Source of the DNA: Colletotrichum lupini
Lineage: Eukaryota; Ascomycota; Sordariomycetes; Glomerellales; Glomerellaceae
Length of the DNA: 64,000 bases
Direction of reading: 5' to 3'
Assembly: GCF_023278565.1 (NCBI RefSeq)
Contig: NC_064681.1
Coordinates: forward strand, 3,906,001 to 3,970,000
Part shown: positions 23,462 to 35,067 of the stretch, piece by piece
Numbering within the stretch: position 1 is the first letter of the stretch
Layout of the letters: each line of letters begins with the position of its first letter
Notes under the pieces: model-generated
The model's database searches: none
What the model was told of the DNA's origin: nothing
What the model saw: only the letters and a program-made list of their open reading frames with translations
Made by a program: the position numbers and the translations under genes

Positions 23462-24658
23462 ATGGCGGCAGCCACCGAAGATTTCGGCAGTCATGACAAA
23501 ACTCCCTCGCCGGTGGTAATGGAAGCTTCCACAACCGAGCCGCGGGTGTGTCATGAATCAGACCAAGACTGGGAGAGTCCGGGCAGGCTCATTCATGACT
23601 ATCTCGAAAAGAACTCCCCGGAGTTTGTCAAAGTCCGCGACTTGCGCAAGAAGGTTCGTAGGTAGCCCTCTGTATTCGCTGGAAGAATGCTAATCACCGG
23701 CCGCGACTCGCAGGGATGGGAGAACCCTGCAGGTGACACGTTCTTTGAGAACCAGCGTCGTGTTGCCGAAAATCCTACCGATCGGGCTACGATAGCTTTC
23801 TACAACATGATGAAGAGAATCGGCCAAGAGATGCAAAGAAACACGAGCGCCCTCAAAGTCAAAACTCCTAGCTGGGGCAAGGCACAGATCCTTGACATGG
23901 GCATGGCGCCTGGCGGCTTCCTCGCGACGGCCATGTATCTGAACACAGGTGCGCAAGCGATGGGCTTCAGTCTTCCCGAGTTTGATGGGGGCCACAGGGT
24001 CATGATACCCGACAACCTTGATATCGACCGCAGAGACGTCGACGTCACCATGCTCGCTGCGGACATGGGCTTCCATGACATTCCCGCCGATCATCCAGAC
24101 TTTGCCAAGTTCCTCCCTCGCCAGTTCATGCCCGGTCAACAATTCGATCTGGTCATCTGTGGAGGAACAGTGGTGCACAAGCAAGAGCGTGCCTCGTATC
24201 GACATGAGAGCGAGTCTCAGCGACTGACCACCAGCCAGCTTGCGCTCGGCCTCGAGCGGCTCAGACCCGGCGGAACCATGGTTGTACTCTTCCACAAGAT
24301 GGAGGCTTGGGGCACGGTTCGTGAGCTGTACTGTTTTTCTCAGTTCTCCGATATCAAGACCTTCAAGCCGACGACTGGTCACAACAAGCGCTCCTCATTC
24401 TACATGGTGGCTACGAGAGTTCAGAGCCAAAGCCCCTTGGCCATTCAGGCTGTCTCTCGCTGGAAACACATATGGCAAGCGGCCACATTCGGGTCTGAGG
24501 AAGACTTTCATGAGGCTAGTCGCAAGAACTTGACTGATGTCGAGGAAGTACTTGATAAGTTTGGTGATCAGCTTGTGCGAAAGGGTCGGAGAATTTGGCA
24601 TATCCAGGCACAGGCTCTCGAGAAAGCACCTTTTATTCAGGGAAAATACTCAACATAG
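23462..24658 (+). CDS. FtsJ-like SAM-dependent methyltransferase domain protein
   Basis: Two exons, 23462-23653 and 23714-24658, with a phase-0 intron of 60 bp (GTTCG donor, CGCAG acceptor); 378 residues. The ATG at 23462 is used; the longer frame upstream opens with TTG. The Rossmann SAM-binding motif is ILDMGMAPGGFLATAMYL, the classic DxxxAPGGF of FtsJ/RrmJ enzymes. Strand-4 QFDLVICGGTVVH, then LERLRPGGTMVVLFHKMEAW and KPTTGHNKRSSFYMVATR follow in the expected order; the lysine in LFHK and that in GHNKRSS may match catalytic positions of the K-D-K-E tetrad. Many Pezizomycotina have such proteins of unknown substrate, so rRNA methylation should not be assumed. Confidence 0.82.
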
Positions 24659-25049
24659 TCGTGTCACAGAGAGCGGACGGAGATTGGGAGTTCTGCCTAC
24701 TTTAGTACCTAGCTTGTTGACCAGAACATCGAAAATGGCGAGCGTTTCCCTGCTCATGTTGAGGTGGCTTAATTGTTTTAGTATACTCAGAAGGCTGATG
24801 CATCAGATCTGCTGAGAGCCATGAAGCGAGTGAAATATGATGGACATGTCTGAACGCCGGAGCCTGGCTAAAGGTGAGATCGGGTTGGCCATTCAAATCC
24901 TAGGAGTCCGCCCAGGCGTCGAACTATATCAAGGTCCTGCCCTTCCGGTTGTTGTACTGACAGCTTTCCATGCGCAGTATAAGTTGGTGACGGGCTTTTA
25001 GTTTTTTCATTGTGCAACAGAACAGAAAGAAAACTAAACACGCAAATGC
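24659..25049. other. Intergenic region left of the copia element
   Basis: Ordinary base composition up to the target-site duplication at 25050. No gene is recognised. Confidence 0.55.
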
Positions 25050-25054
25050 GAAAG
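25050..25054. repeat. Target-site duplication GAAAG, left copy
   Basis: Five bases directly before the left LTR, repeated at 31906-31910 directly after the right LTR. A five-base duplication is standard for LTR retrotransposons. Confidence 0.9.
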
Positions 25055-25259
25055 TGTTAGTATCCCTATTATAGGGTAGTTAGTTCGAACCGTAGTTAAC
25101 GAAAAGATTAATTAAACTATATAAATATCTACGTAGTAGGTATAAAAAGGAGGTTCTAACCGTAGGTTAGGCTAGCTACGATAATTATAAATAGGGCCCC
25201 TAATTAGCTCCTATACAATCGGCTATATACTACGGTCGAATTAGATTTCTAATCTGATA
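25055..25259 (-). repeat. Left LTR of the copia element (3' LTR in its own orientation)
   Basis: 205 bp, aligned end to end without gaps to 31701-31905. It begins TGTTAG and ends in GATA, where the other copy has the intact GACA end. All differences between the copies are transitions. Read on the minus strand it is TG...CA bounded, with a TATA-like stretch. Confidence 0.92.
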
Positions 25260-28200
25260 CTAACTTTCTCTTTTTTTTATCGATTTAATCGCTACGGTTA
25301 GAAGTATAATTCGACCTCGGGCCCGTTTATTAGGTCGTCTCCTTTTCCCCCTTTTTTTTACTTTTTTTATATAACCTATCCCTCTATTCGTACGGTAACT
25401 TTTTTATTACTTATAAATTATTCTAATCCCTTATTTAGTACTGTTTTTATAAAAGCGTTTACGAGGTTATTTTTATTATTAATCTAACGGATCTTAAGTA
25501 TCTTGTGCCTTTCGTACGATTACCTAAGGGCTATAATATCGATTATAAGCCTCTTTTCCTTCGTTATTCCTAATTTAACGAGGTATTCGTATAGTAAGTA
25601 AGAATCTATATAAATAACTATTAGAATAAGTAGAAAGCTAATTCGATCGGTAATCTTCTTTAACGTTATTAAAATCGTATAAGAGAGGTTAACGCTATTA
25701 ACTATACCGTAAACCTCTAACGCTAATATACTTCTCGTTACCCGCTTATTTTTAGTTAACGAGTAGTAGATTATATTACTATATATAGTAAATTCGCTCT
25801 TACTTATACTCTCGTTAGCTAGGATAATAATATACCCTAATTACGAAGTAAGGTTATTATTATTCATAAATAACTTATTAACGAAGACGTAGAGCTTACT
25901 AGTTATAAGGTCGATTAGGTAATAAACGAGACCTCGATCGAGATTCGTTTATTACTATTTAAGCCGCTTATTAAGTACCTTAATATCTCGTTCGGTTAGA
26001 TCTATAGCCTATACTACCCTAGCGTAATTAAAAGTCGCCTCGGGTTAATAAATACTTATAATATATACCCCTCGTGCGAGCTTAGCCTTATACTACTTCT
26101 TAACGTTAGTTACGTTCGGATTAATAAGGTTAATTTTCTCGCCTTACCCCTTTTATTAAAAAACGACGGTTTCCTTTTTAATTATAAAAATCCCGCCGTT
26201 AAATACTAGGGGGGTATTTATTATAAAGACCTCTTTTAGCTTCGTTACGAAGCCCGCTTTTTAAAGCTCCTTATCCTCTTTTTTTATAAAGTTAATATTA
26301 GATAGGCCTAATATATCGTCGGTTTATATTCCGACGATCCTAAATTAGTCGCCTTCGTACTCCGCGACTAGTAAGCACGGGTCGTACGTAGAGGTAACTA
26401 TTAATAGTTAATTAATATAAAAATCGTAGTAAGTAGCCTACTAATAGGTGCCTAATTCTATGAGCCTATATAGTAGCTTAAGCACTTTAATAATCGTGCC
26501 TTTTAGGTACTTACTAGCTATTTCCTTTAGTAAATAGGCCAGGATTTTCTTTATAAACCCTGTGGCCGATTAGGTATAGGCCTAGGTAATATTACGGCTC
26601 TAAATCTCGTATCCCTTTTTTTATAGCGATGCTATTAGTACTATTATTAATCGTTAGTTATAGCGCTATATAATAAGTAATTATATAAGTAGCGTCGCCT
26701 TTTTAACGTCGCTATACCCCTAAATTACGTATTTAAATTTCTTATACAGCTAGGGTGTTCTTTTCCTTTTAATTTTACGAACTATTCGTAATTTAAATAT
26801 GCAGAGGTTTATATATTTTTCGGGGTCGTATAGGATAAATCGATAGACCCCTCGATCGCAAAGAGTGTTTATTTTAATAAGATCTAATCCCTCATACGGT
26901 TTTTTAGTAGTTATAATTACGCCTTCTTTACGTAGTTTAACCGCTAGCTCGAAATTAGCTTTCTTTTTTACTATATAAAAAGTATTAATTACCTCGTTAT
27001 TAGTAATAAATTACCGCGTTAGGGCTTACTATCGTAGTCTTTTATAACGTCTTACTAATAGTATTAGTGCCCTTTTAGTAATTTCCTTTTCCTCGTCGTT
27101 TATTAATACTACTACGACGATTTCGTTAAAAATGATTTCCTATACTTCTACCGTAGGTTATATAGTTTCCCCTAGCTCTTTTTCTTTTTATAAGTTAGAA
27201 ATTACCTCGTTAAGATCTATATAGTACGGTCTAACTACCGTAATTAATACTTTAAGTAACTAGTCGCGATCTCTCGCAACTATATAAGAGCGCTCGTTAA
27301 CGGAAATTAACTTATATAGCCCAGCCTATTATTAAGTAATTTTGCGCTATACTCGTACCTCCGAATTTAGTAGCATATCTAGATTATCCCCTATATCAGG
27401 CCTATTGTGCGTAGTAATTACTTCGTTAACTTACCTTTTTACGCTTACCTCGCGCAGTACCTATATTACTTTTTTAATTACTTAGGCTCGTTAGCTTATG
27501 CCTAGTAATAGTAGTAATACTAAGGTCGTTCTTAAATATGCTCTAAATACTAATAGTGTTAGTATAAGTCCGTTAGGCCCCATAGTATCGTTATAATATT
27601 TAAGTACTATCTAGAGGCATTCGTCGTTAGTAGAATCCGGATTTTCCTTTTTAATAATTCTAAACGCCCTTTTTAACTACTAATATACCCTCTCTACCTT
27701 TCTAATACTATAGTACGCTTTAACGGGTACGACTTTTAGCTATATATTATAAGCCGTCGTATTATCCCTAAATTTTACTAACTTAAAGCTAGTACTAGCG
27801 TCGGTTCTAATGCCGTTTAGCGGTCCCTAGTATATATTAATCTAGCTTTTTCGTAGGGCTGCCCATACTATCTTTGCTTATAAATCCCGGAGGAATTGCC
27901 CTACTTAGAAGGATATAGCTACGTTAATTATATATAGTACTAGCCGACTATTTAAGTAGAAGATATTAACGACGATTTCCTAGTTAAAGTTAAGCTTATT
28001 ACGCAATTTAAACTTAAATCTGCGTGGGCTCTGCGTATTTATTTAGTATTAATAGTATACTTTTATTAACTACTCTAGCGCCCCTATTTCGATATTATTA
28101 TTACTTAATTACTTTAGGAGGTTATATAGCCTCGTAACTAACGGGTGCCCAAATCTCTAGTATAGTCTTCTAAGCTTACTTTCCGTTAGGTAATTAATCG

Positions 28201-31200
28201 ACTTTATATCGTTAGTAAGCTTTATAAACGCATACCCCTATTATTATTTAACTATCTTAAAATACTTATTACTAAAGATTCTATTCCTCGTATTATCGAA
28301 TATAATACCTAGTCGATCTATATCTTTTAGATATAGGAAAAATAGGGTATTAATAAGTAAAATATAGAAAGTTATCGTTCCGAAGTACGTCTCTACTTTT
28401 ACTATACCTAGGGCGACGATTTCCTTACCTAGGCCGAAACTAATCCTCGTAATACCCGCCGTTAACGTATTAAGCATTACTAGCGCGATTTTCTATAGCG
28501 CCTAGAATTACCCTTTTTTTTTAGTTAACTATTACGATACCCTAGTATCTAAAATAATCCTATAAAAATTATCTAGGCCGTACCTTTCGCTCGCGTAAAA
28601 TGCTTATACGAGCTTAGTATTCGAGGGATCTAAGTAATATAAAAAGGACCCCTCTAGCTACCCCTAGATTTGCTTAGTATTATATTCCTTTTTTTTAGAT
28701 ATCGAGAGAGATAGCGTCTTTTCTTTAATTATTAAGAGAATGGGCTTCGGCCCTATTAGATTCGCCCTTTTAACTACCTCTATATCCGTTATCTAAGGGA
28801 CCTTCCCTTACTATTTATAAATAAAAGCCTACTTATTAAAAGCTTCCGCTACCCTCTATTCGTTTAGCCTCGTATATTTTCTAAAGGCTAACGGGGTAAA
28901 AAAAGAGTAGTTAATATCGTCGATTTCGTTATAATCTAATTCGTTAGTATAGGGGGTAAGATCTTCTTTATCTTCCGAATCTCCTATAGGGGGTATATAC
29001 TTTAAGCTACTACTTTAACTACCGTTACTAAGTTCTGTACCCCCGGATCTGCCCTTATATATAACGAGGAATTAATTAAACTGACGAGGGCTAGTTTTAC
29101 TATCTATTACCCTCGACTTTTTATACTATTTATACGATTTAGTACGCTCTTTTTTAGAATAATTACTTAACTAATATCTATCCTTTTTATAAATATAATA
29201 TTACCTTTTTTATTACCCTACCTATTAGTTAAATCTCTGCCTATTTAACGAATCTAAGCCTCTTTACTAGCGATTACTATATCTAGCCTCTTTTCCTTTC
29301 TTATTATACGTTTGATCAACTTAATATTATTAATAAGGGCCGTCGTATGCCTAGAAATAGGTTTAGCGCAGTATTCTTATTTTAATATTAAAACTAGATC
29401 TTAGCCTCGAGTAGAGCGTCTTATAATCTTTAGGTACTTAGTATAAAGTAATCTTTACCTCTAGTATATACTAGACTACGGTATAAAGATATCCGACTTT
29501 TCGCTCGTTTATCCCCTTATTTAGCTAGGTTTTCGCTAGCTTATCGATTCGATTAATAAGCTCTTCGAGGATCTTTACTCGCAATTTACCTTCTATTATC
29601 CTAGCTATAAATATAAAAAAAATCGCTCGTAGCTTAGATAGGAGCTCTAGGTTCCTATTATAAGTCTCGAAGCGGCTTCGGATTACGTTAATTATACTAA
29701 AAAAGTCGTTTTGATCGAGATTACGCACCGCTTTATAGTAGTAATTAGAGGCTTTGCCTATAAGTACGATATTAATTACCGAATAGTACTAATATTCCCT
29801 AATTCCGACTTTTTCGTAATAATTATAAAATATTGTTAGGGTTTCTTATAAGACCTTATACTTCCCCCTAGAGTATAATTTCTCTTTTAAGAAGATCTTT
29901 TTAAGGTTTATAAATTACCTCGTATTTGCTACTAGATTTTTAGTATCTATATACGAACCCTGCGTCGCTACGTACTATTAGTAACTTCGGGTCGTTTACT
30001 TCCTTTTTTATTAGCCAATTAGCGCCGAATTTTATATTAGTAATAGTAACGAGTTATAGATCGAAATAAGTAGAATTATCGATTATCGTACTTCTAGTAC
30101 TATATTTTACTCTAGTATATCCTTTTGCGACGATAGATTTCCGTTAGTAATTATAGAGAGGAAATCTGGGTCGTTTACCCTTTTTTTAAATTCGTTAAAG
30201 CGATTATACGCTTTATTAACCTATACTTAGTTCTATAGTACGAATTCCTCTATTATAATTATCGCTACTAGTATTTCGTATAGCTCTCGCAATTATAATT
30301 ACGCTAATAATACCCCTCGCTTATAGAGGAATCTATTAACTACTTTTATAATTCTTAGGCTTGCGCTTACGAACTATTTATCTAGCTAGTAGCTAAGGTC
30401 GTTTACGATCTTATAAAATAGGGGTTACCCCTATAGCCCCTTTTTTTCGTAAACCTTAGTTAAATAGATTAATACCGCGTTAATTTACTTACTATTAGGC
30501 TAATCCGTAATTCTATATATCTACGTCCCCTAATAGTCCGGGTTAATATTTACTTACTTATAAGGGATTAGGATTCTATTTAGGATCGGGTTTTGTCCTC
30601 TTTTTTTTTACCTTAACTTACTAAGGGTCGTGCTCTAGCTTATGCTTATATTAGCGGTTACTAGCGTATTTAATCTTAATAGGGATATATTTAATCTACG
30701 CACAGGTCGTAATAAATCCGTACTTTTACTACTTAACGAATTTATTAAGGTCTAGGAGATTCCCACTTCCTCTCGCCGTCTCGCTACTATTCTCGTTTTT
30801 ATTATTTTTAATAATTATTACTACCCTTTTAGATCGCTAGCTATCGTACTTACTAAGATCCTCCTTTTTATTTAGTAAAAAAGGGTAGGTTTTAGTAGTT
30901 CTTTTTAATAATAGTAGCGGTAGACGTTTATATTACTATAAGAAAATATAATAATTAGTCTCGGGATCTTTACTAGTTACTAATTTCCGCTATCCCGTAT
31001 ACTTCTAGCCTCCTAAGCCTCGTGCTCTCTATAATCTCTAAATAGTTTCCTTAGTTAATTTCTAAGATCCGTAATACTCTTAGCTCAATACTATTAGGAC
31101 CTCTAAATCCCCTCTTCTCTCGTTAAACCGTCCCCTATATTATATTCTTAAATAATACCCGGGGGGTAGTTAAGGGAGCTATAAAGAGGTTATTTAAATT

Positions 31201-31700
31201 GCGGGCTTAAGGTTATACTTATAAGATCCTCGTAGTAGTAGACTTTCTTATATACCGTAAATCTCTTAGCTTAATAACTCCTATAGGGTTACTTTTATTA
31301 CTAAGTAAGAATATCTACGTTTAGAGATCCCTTTTTTTAATCGCGCGGTACTCTTTTATACCGTACTTTTATTAATTTAACTAGTTAATTTCTAATCATA
31401 AGCTAGCCGTAAAAAAATCGTTTAGTAAAAAAGCTACTTAGGGCGACGGTAAAAGGCTAGTTATTTAAGTAGTTTTATTAATTAACGTAGTTTAACGTAA
31501 TAGACATTAACCTCTCGTAAGTAGTAAAGGGCTATAATTACTTAATTCCGTGCGGTATTTAAGAATCGCTTCTTTTTTTATCTACTTCCGTAAGGTTAAT
31601 TAGTACGAATCTCTTATCTTGTGCGGTATTAAGAGGTCGTCTCTTTTATATAATAAGATACCTTACTAATTTATAATAGTAGAGTTTAATTACTAATTAG

Positions 31701-31905
31701 TATTAGTATCCTTATTATAGGGTAGTTAGTTCGAACCGTAGTTAACGAAGAGATTAATTGAACTATATAAATATTTGCGTAGTAGGTATAAAAAGGAGGT
31801 TCTAACCGTAGGTTGGGCTGGCTACGATAATCGTAAATAGGGCCCCCAATTGGCCCCTGCGCAGTCGGCTGTATGCCGCGGTCGAATTGGACTTCCAATC
31901 CGACA
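31701..31905 (-). repeat. Right LTR of the copia element (5' LTR in its own orientation)
   Basis: 205 bp. Its first bases are mutated (TATTAG instead of TGTTAG) but its last 100 bases are nearly free of RIP changes and end CCGACA. A degenerate primer-binding site probably lies just inside at about 31680-31700 on the minus strand. Confidence 0.92.
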
Positions 31906-31910
31906 GAAAG
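31906..31910. repeat. Target-site duplication GAAAG, right copy
   Basis: Matches 25050-25054 exactly and abuts the LTR end. Confidence 0.9.
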
Positions 31911-32012
31911 AAAACGCAACACCAGAATGTGAATACCAAGCGCCAAACCCGGCCTCTGACCTCAAACTAATTATTCGTCACAGAGTTAATTAAAGGACCG
32001 CCCTAATAAACA

Positions 32013-33453
32013 ATGGCGCTGTGTTCAAATTTTGCCATCGGCTCGATTGAGCAATTCGAAACCAATCGTCGAAACGCACATGGCTCTATCCATCCATTGT
32101 GGAAGGCTTTGCCCCAAGAGCTCCGGCTCAAGGTACTCGAGAATCTCCCGCCGCTGGCTAATGAAAGACACGAGATGGCACGTTGGTTCAGCGTCTCGAA
32201 GGAATGGCAATATTTCTTTAAACCTGTAATTTTTGAAAGTTTGAGCCTCCGGCCCTATCCCATCGACTGCTGCAAGGCGACAGTGTATCCGAGTGCGGGG
32301 GAAGAACTAATCAGGCATTATTCCGATTTATTTCTACTATATCCGCAAATCAAAAAATTCATATCTCAGAGAATTTGGAGAAAAGCTGGAGACCATTGTA
32401 CTATCGCCTTGTAGCAGTCGATGGGATAGAAGAGAAATCGGTGGCATGGACGAGGTTGTGAGAGGCTACCGTAAAGCTTGTCAGGAATATCACCCTCCTC
32501 ATCGGGACAGCGGAGTTCACCGGCGCAGAACATAATCAGCGAGAGGAAGTCGATACGGTGGCGGCAATCAATGTGGTAGCCAAAAAAGCGTTGACAGCCT
32601 TGTTTTGAGTGCTTTCGCAATGGGGGAAAGCAGCACCTGAACACCATATCGCACTGGAACTTTGTGCTGGCTCTAACGCCGACAACGACAGCATGCCTCC
32701 CTGCGTCTTTCATCAATACTCTCGTCACCGGGCACAGGCGGACCGGACTTTGGATGCCAAAAAGCGTCTTCTCAGCACTTTCTCAGACCCCGATTTCCAA
32801 GCTCAGGGATTACCACAAGTTTCTATCATTGAGAGATTCTCCGTTGACCGGCAACACTACCGAAGCTTTTCAGTGGAGTTTTTGGCGAAGATGTTCTCAA
32901 GCCTGCGCTATATAAAATATTTTGGATATATGTACTGGCCTGCGCTTGGTCGAAACGAGTGTTGGACGGGTGAGGCGGCCAGCGAAGGTATCCTTCGAGC
33001 CGTGATGGATAACCCCAGGATACAAACGTTGACCGTTTGGAACGCACTAATCGAGACGTTCCCCTTAGACCTCAGTCAATACAGATTGCTTAGCTACAGT
33101 CTTATTTCCGCGGCTTTGGAGGCGAGCTACCGGCGTGAACGAGTCGCATTGCCCAACGTCATCGACGCTATCGACTTTTTCGCAAAGCACATCAAAGCTC
33201 CATCTACTGGTGCCCCGAAAAACGGTCCAGAACACCCACGTCGTTGGCCGTGCCTTAATCATTTGGCCTTGACGAATCATGTTATTCGACTTCTTTCGCG
33301 GGGACGAATTTCTTGATATCATTCTCTCTTCGATTCGATATTGGAGAAGATAACACAGCAAAACTCACGACTGCAGCGACATGGCAACTGGAGATTCCCG
33401 GGGCCGTTATCAAGCCATGGCAACAGGTCGCAGATCGCCGTGCCCTACGATAA
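32013..33453 (+). pseudogene. Broken F-box-domain gene
   Basis: The first frame (32013-32414) has an F-box-like start: PLWKALPQELRLKVLENLPP. A second stretch, about 32480-33310, matches the body of a large fungal F-box family: APEHHIALELCAGS, then ERFSVDRQHYRSFSVEFLAKMF and SLRYIKYFGYMYWPAL. The C-terminal piece IGEDNTAKLTTAATWQLEIP, ending at 33453, is in a third frame. An in-frame TGA at 32606-32608 interrupts TALF-VLSQW, where the family has an uninterrupted LFSVLS-type run; frame changes occur near 32.4 kb and 33.31 kb, the latter with apparent loss of a segment. I cannot join these pieces with credible introns. It lies 100 bp from the copia element, so leakage of RIP is a plausible cause. 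Family recognition is from memory of fungal F-box proteins. Confidence 0.65.
32256..32428. repeat. Short inverted repeat inside the F-box pseudogene
   Basis: Arms 32256-32284 and 32400-32428 (29 bases each) are reverse complements except at two positions, both transitions (G/A and C/T). The spacer is 115 bases. The left arm encodes PIDCCKA; the right arm read backwards gives PIDCYKA, so one arm is an inverted copy of coding sequence. Confidence 0.8.
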
Positions 33454-34389
33454 ATTTCCGAAGTAGAGACTATTGAGACGAAGGAATTACACTCTAAGCT
33501 GCGACTGTTCCCAAAGATAGCAGAGTGGTAGTAAAATAAATCAACCTTCTTATGCGTCAGCATGCTTAGCTCCATAGATCCAAGAATTACCACAAAGACC
33601 AATAACGTTACACATACCTCACAAGATGTGACAGTGGAGAGCAAGTATTTCAACCAGATCGAAACAGTTAATCTTATGTTAATGTGATGGCAGAAGAAGC
33701 TTCAAATAATTCCATCGCCTCTTTCACCTTGTAGAACTGGCAAATTTACTGTTTTCAAAGACTACGAATATTTAATCGACATCACCACATCACCAAACCA
33801 CCACTATGGTTACACATCGAACGAACGGATAAGCCGGATCCGAACCGGGCGAGTGTTGAACTGTCTTCCAGCAGTGCATGTCTTAAAGTTCAACACCAAC
33901 CACCCGAGTCAGACTAGAACGTTTCCATGTAATCTTGATGCTGCCTGATAGAGTTCCTAGAGACGACTTGGTTGGCCAGATGGTAGATGAGAGTTTGGTT
34001 TACGCTTATGTAAGGCGAACCGGAAAGATGAGACCAGGGGCCGGGCGTCGGAGGTTCAAGATGGCAGAAGCCCGAAACGGCCGAGTGCTTTGGGGGCCGT
34101 GGGGGGCCTGGGAACTGGAGGCTGGAGCGAGCATATGATCCACTTTCTTTCTCATATTACCTGCATCCCCGTCAGTCACATTTCACTTCAGTCGCACCAC
34201 GCACGCTGTGTGAGGAGGTCTTTGGAAGAAACATCCTTCACTTCACTCTACAGTCCCCACGCAAGGCCGCATCTGTCGTTCGCTAACTCGTCCGTTCTCT
34301 GGAGTCACATTCACTCGCCACACGCCACTCCCCTTCCTTGCTTCTCGGGTATTTCTTTAGCGCGCCAGCAACACGGGTAGAGTCAGACC
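33454..34389. other. Intergenic region before the FSH1-like gene
   Basis: Normal composition, no recognised gene. The minus-strand frame 33282-33653 overlaps the pseudogene tail and has no family features. Confidence 0.5.
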
Positions 34390-35067
34390 ATGTATCAGCC
34401 GTATGCAGTCAATGAGGCGCCGCGGGAACGGCCAAAGATCCTCTGCCTGCACGGAGGCGGCTCCTCGGCAGGCATCTTCCAGATTCAACTGATCAGGTTA
34501 TCGCGCGTCCTCGAGCCGCGCTTCGAATTTGTCTACCTCGACGGGCCGATCGAGACGGAGGCCGGGCCGGGCGTACTCCCCGTATTCGAGGGATGCGGGC
34601 CGTACCGACGATGGGTCAGCGACGATCCCTCCATCCCCGCCGAGGAGTTCCAGCAGCAAAAAGACACGGCGATGGAGATGCTCAAGGTGTACGTGCAGCA
34701 GACGGGGCCCTACGTCGGCGTGCTGGGGTTTTCGCAGGGCGCGCGGGCGGCGTCGAGTCTGTTGATTGAGCAGCAGCGGCAGCCGTTTGTGCCGTACAAC
34801 TTCTTTGGGGTGTTTCTATGCGGGACGTATCCGCCTTTTGTACCTGACGACGTGCTGATTCGGTTGCCAACTGTTCATGTGGTGGGCTTGTTTGATCCGT
34901 GGAAGCCGGCGAGCGAGATGTTGATTGAGCAGTGTTCTGAGCGGAGTACGCGCAAGGTTGTGAGGTATCCGGGCGGCCATCATCTGCCGAACGCGCCGGA
35001 GGCTATTCAGAATATTGCGAATATGGTGATTGACTTGTGGAAGGAGACAACGGGGGCGACGGCGTGA
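34390..35067 (+). CDS. FSH1-family serine hydrolase
   Basis: A single-exon gene for 225 residues. It is an alpha/beta hydrolase of the FSH1 (serine hydrolase) family. ILCLHGGGSSAGIF gives the oxyanion-hole loop at 17-30, the nucleophile elbow GFSQGARAASSLL places Ser115, FDPW gives Asp169 and PGGHHLP gives the catalytic His near 197-198. YLDGPIETEAGPGV and YRRW are typical of fungal members. Length (about 220-280 in the family) is normal. Relatives include yeast Fsh1 and the thioesterase-like LovG-type hydrolases of polyketide clusters, but no biosynthetic gene is adjacent, so the substrate is unknown. High GC and strong coding bias contrast sharply with the retroelements on either side. Confidence 0.9.
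   Translation: MYQPYAVNEAPRERPKILCLHGGGSSAGIFQIQLIRLSRVLEPRFEFVYLDGPIETEAGPGVLPVFEGCGPYRRWVSDDPSIPAEEFQQQKDTAMEMLKVYVQQTGPYVGVLGFSQGARAASSLLIEQQRQPFVPYNFFGVFLCGTYPPFVPDDVLIRLPTVHVVGLFDPWKPASEMLIEQCSERSTRKVVRYPGGHHLPNAPEAIQNIANMVIDLWKETTGATA

Larger units (their letters stand above)
25055..31905 (-). mobile_element. Full-length Ty1/copia LTR retrotransposon, inactivated by RIP
   Basis: A 6,851-bp element with 205-bp LTRs at both ends, a GAAAG duplication, and a purine tract on the minus strand just inside the left LTR (about 25265-25280), so the coding strand is minus. The order is copia-like: gag-like remnant around 29.7-29.5 kb, a pre-integrase/protease stretch at 28,477-28,244 with a KDIDRLGIIFDNTRN motif typical of fungal copia proteins, and reverse-transcriptase remnants around 26.35-26.0 kb (a DDILGLSN-like core followed by PLVFNGG-type sequence). 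Reading frames are broken by many TAA/TAG codons. Most G and C in CpA/TpG contexts have become A and T. Class is by eye; no search was possible. Confidence 0.9.

Noticed and set aside
25022..25034. A 13-base match (ACAGAAAGAAAAC) between the left flank and the right border of the copia element at 31903-31915
   Set aside because: It includes the last bases of the LTR, is not adjacent to the left LTR and is purine-rich; probably coincidence. The true duplication is GAAAG.
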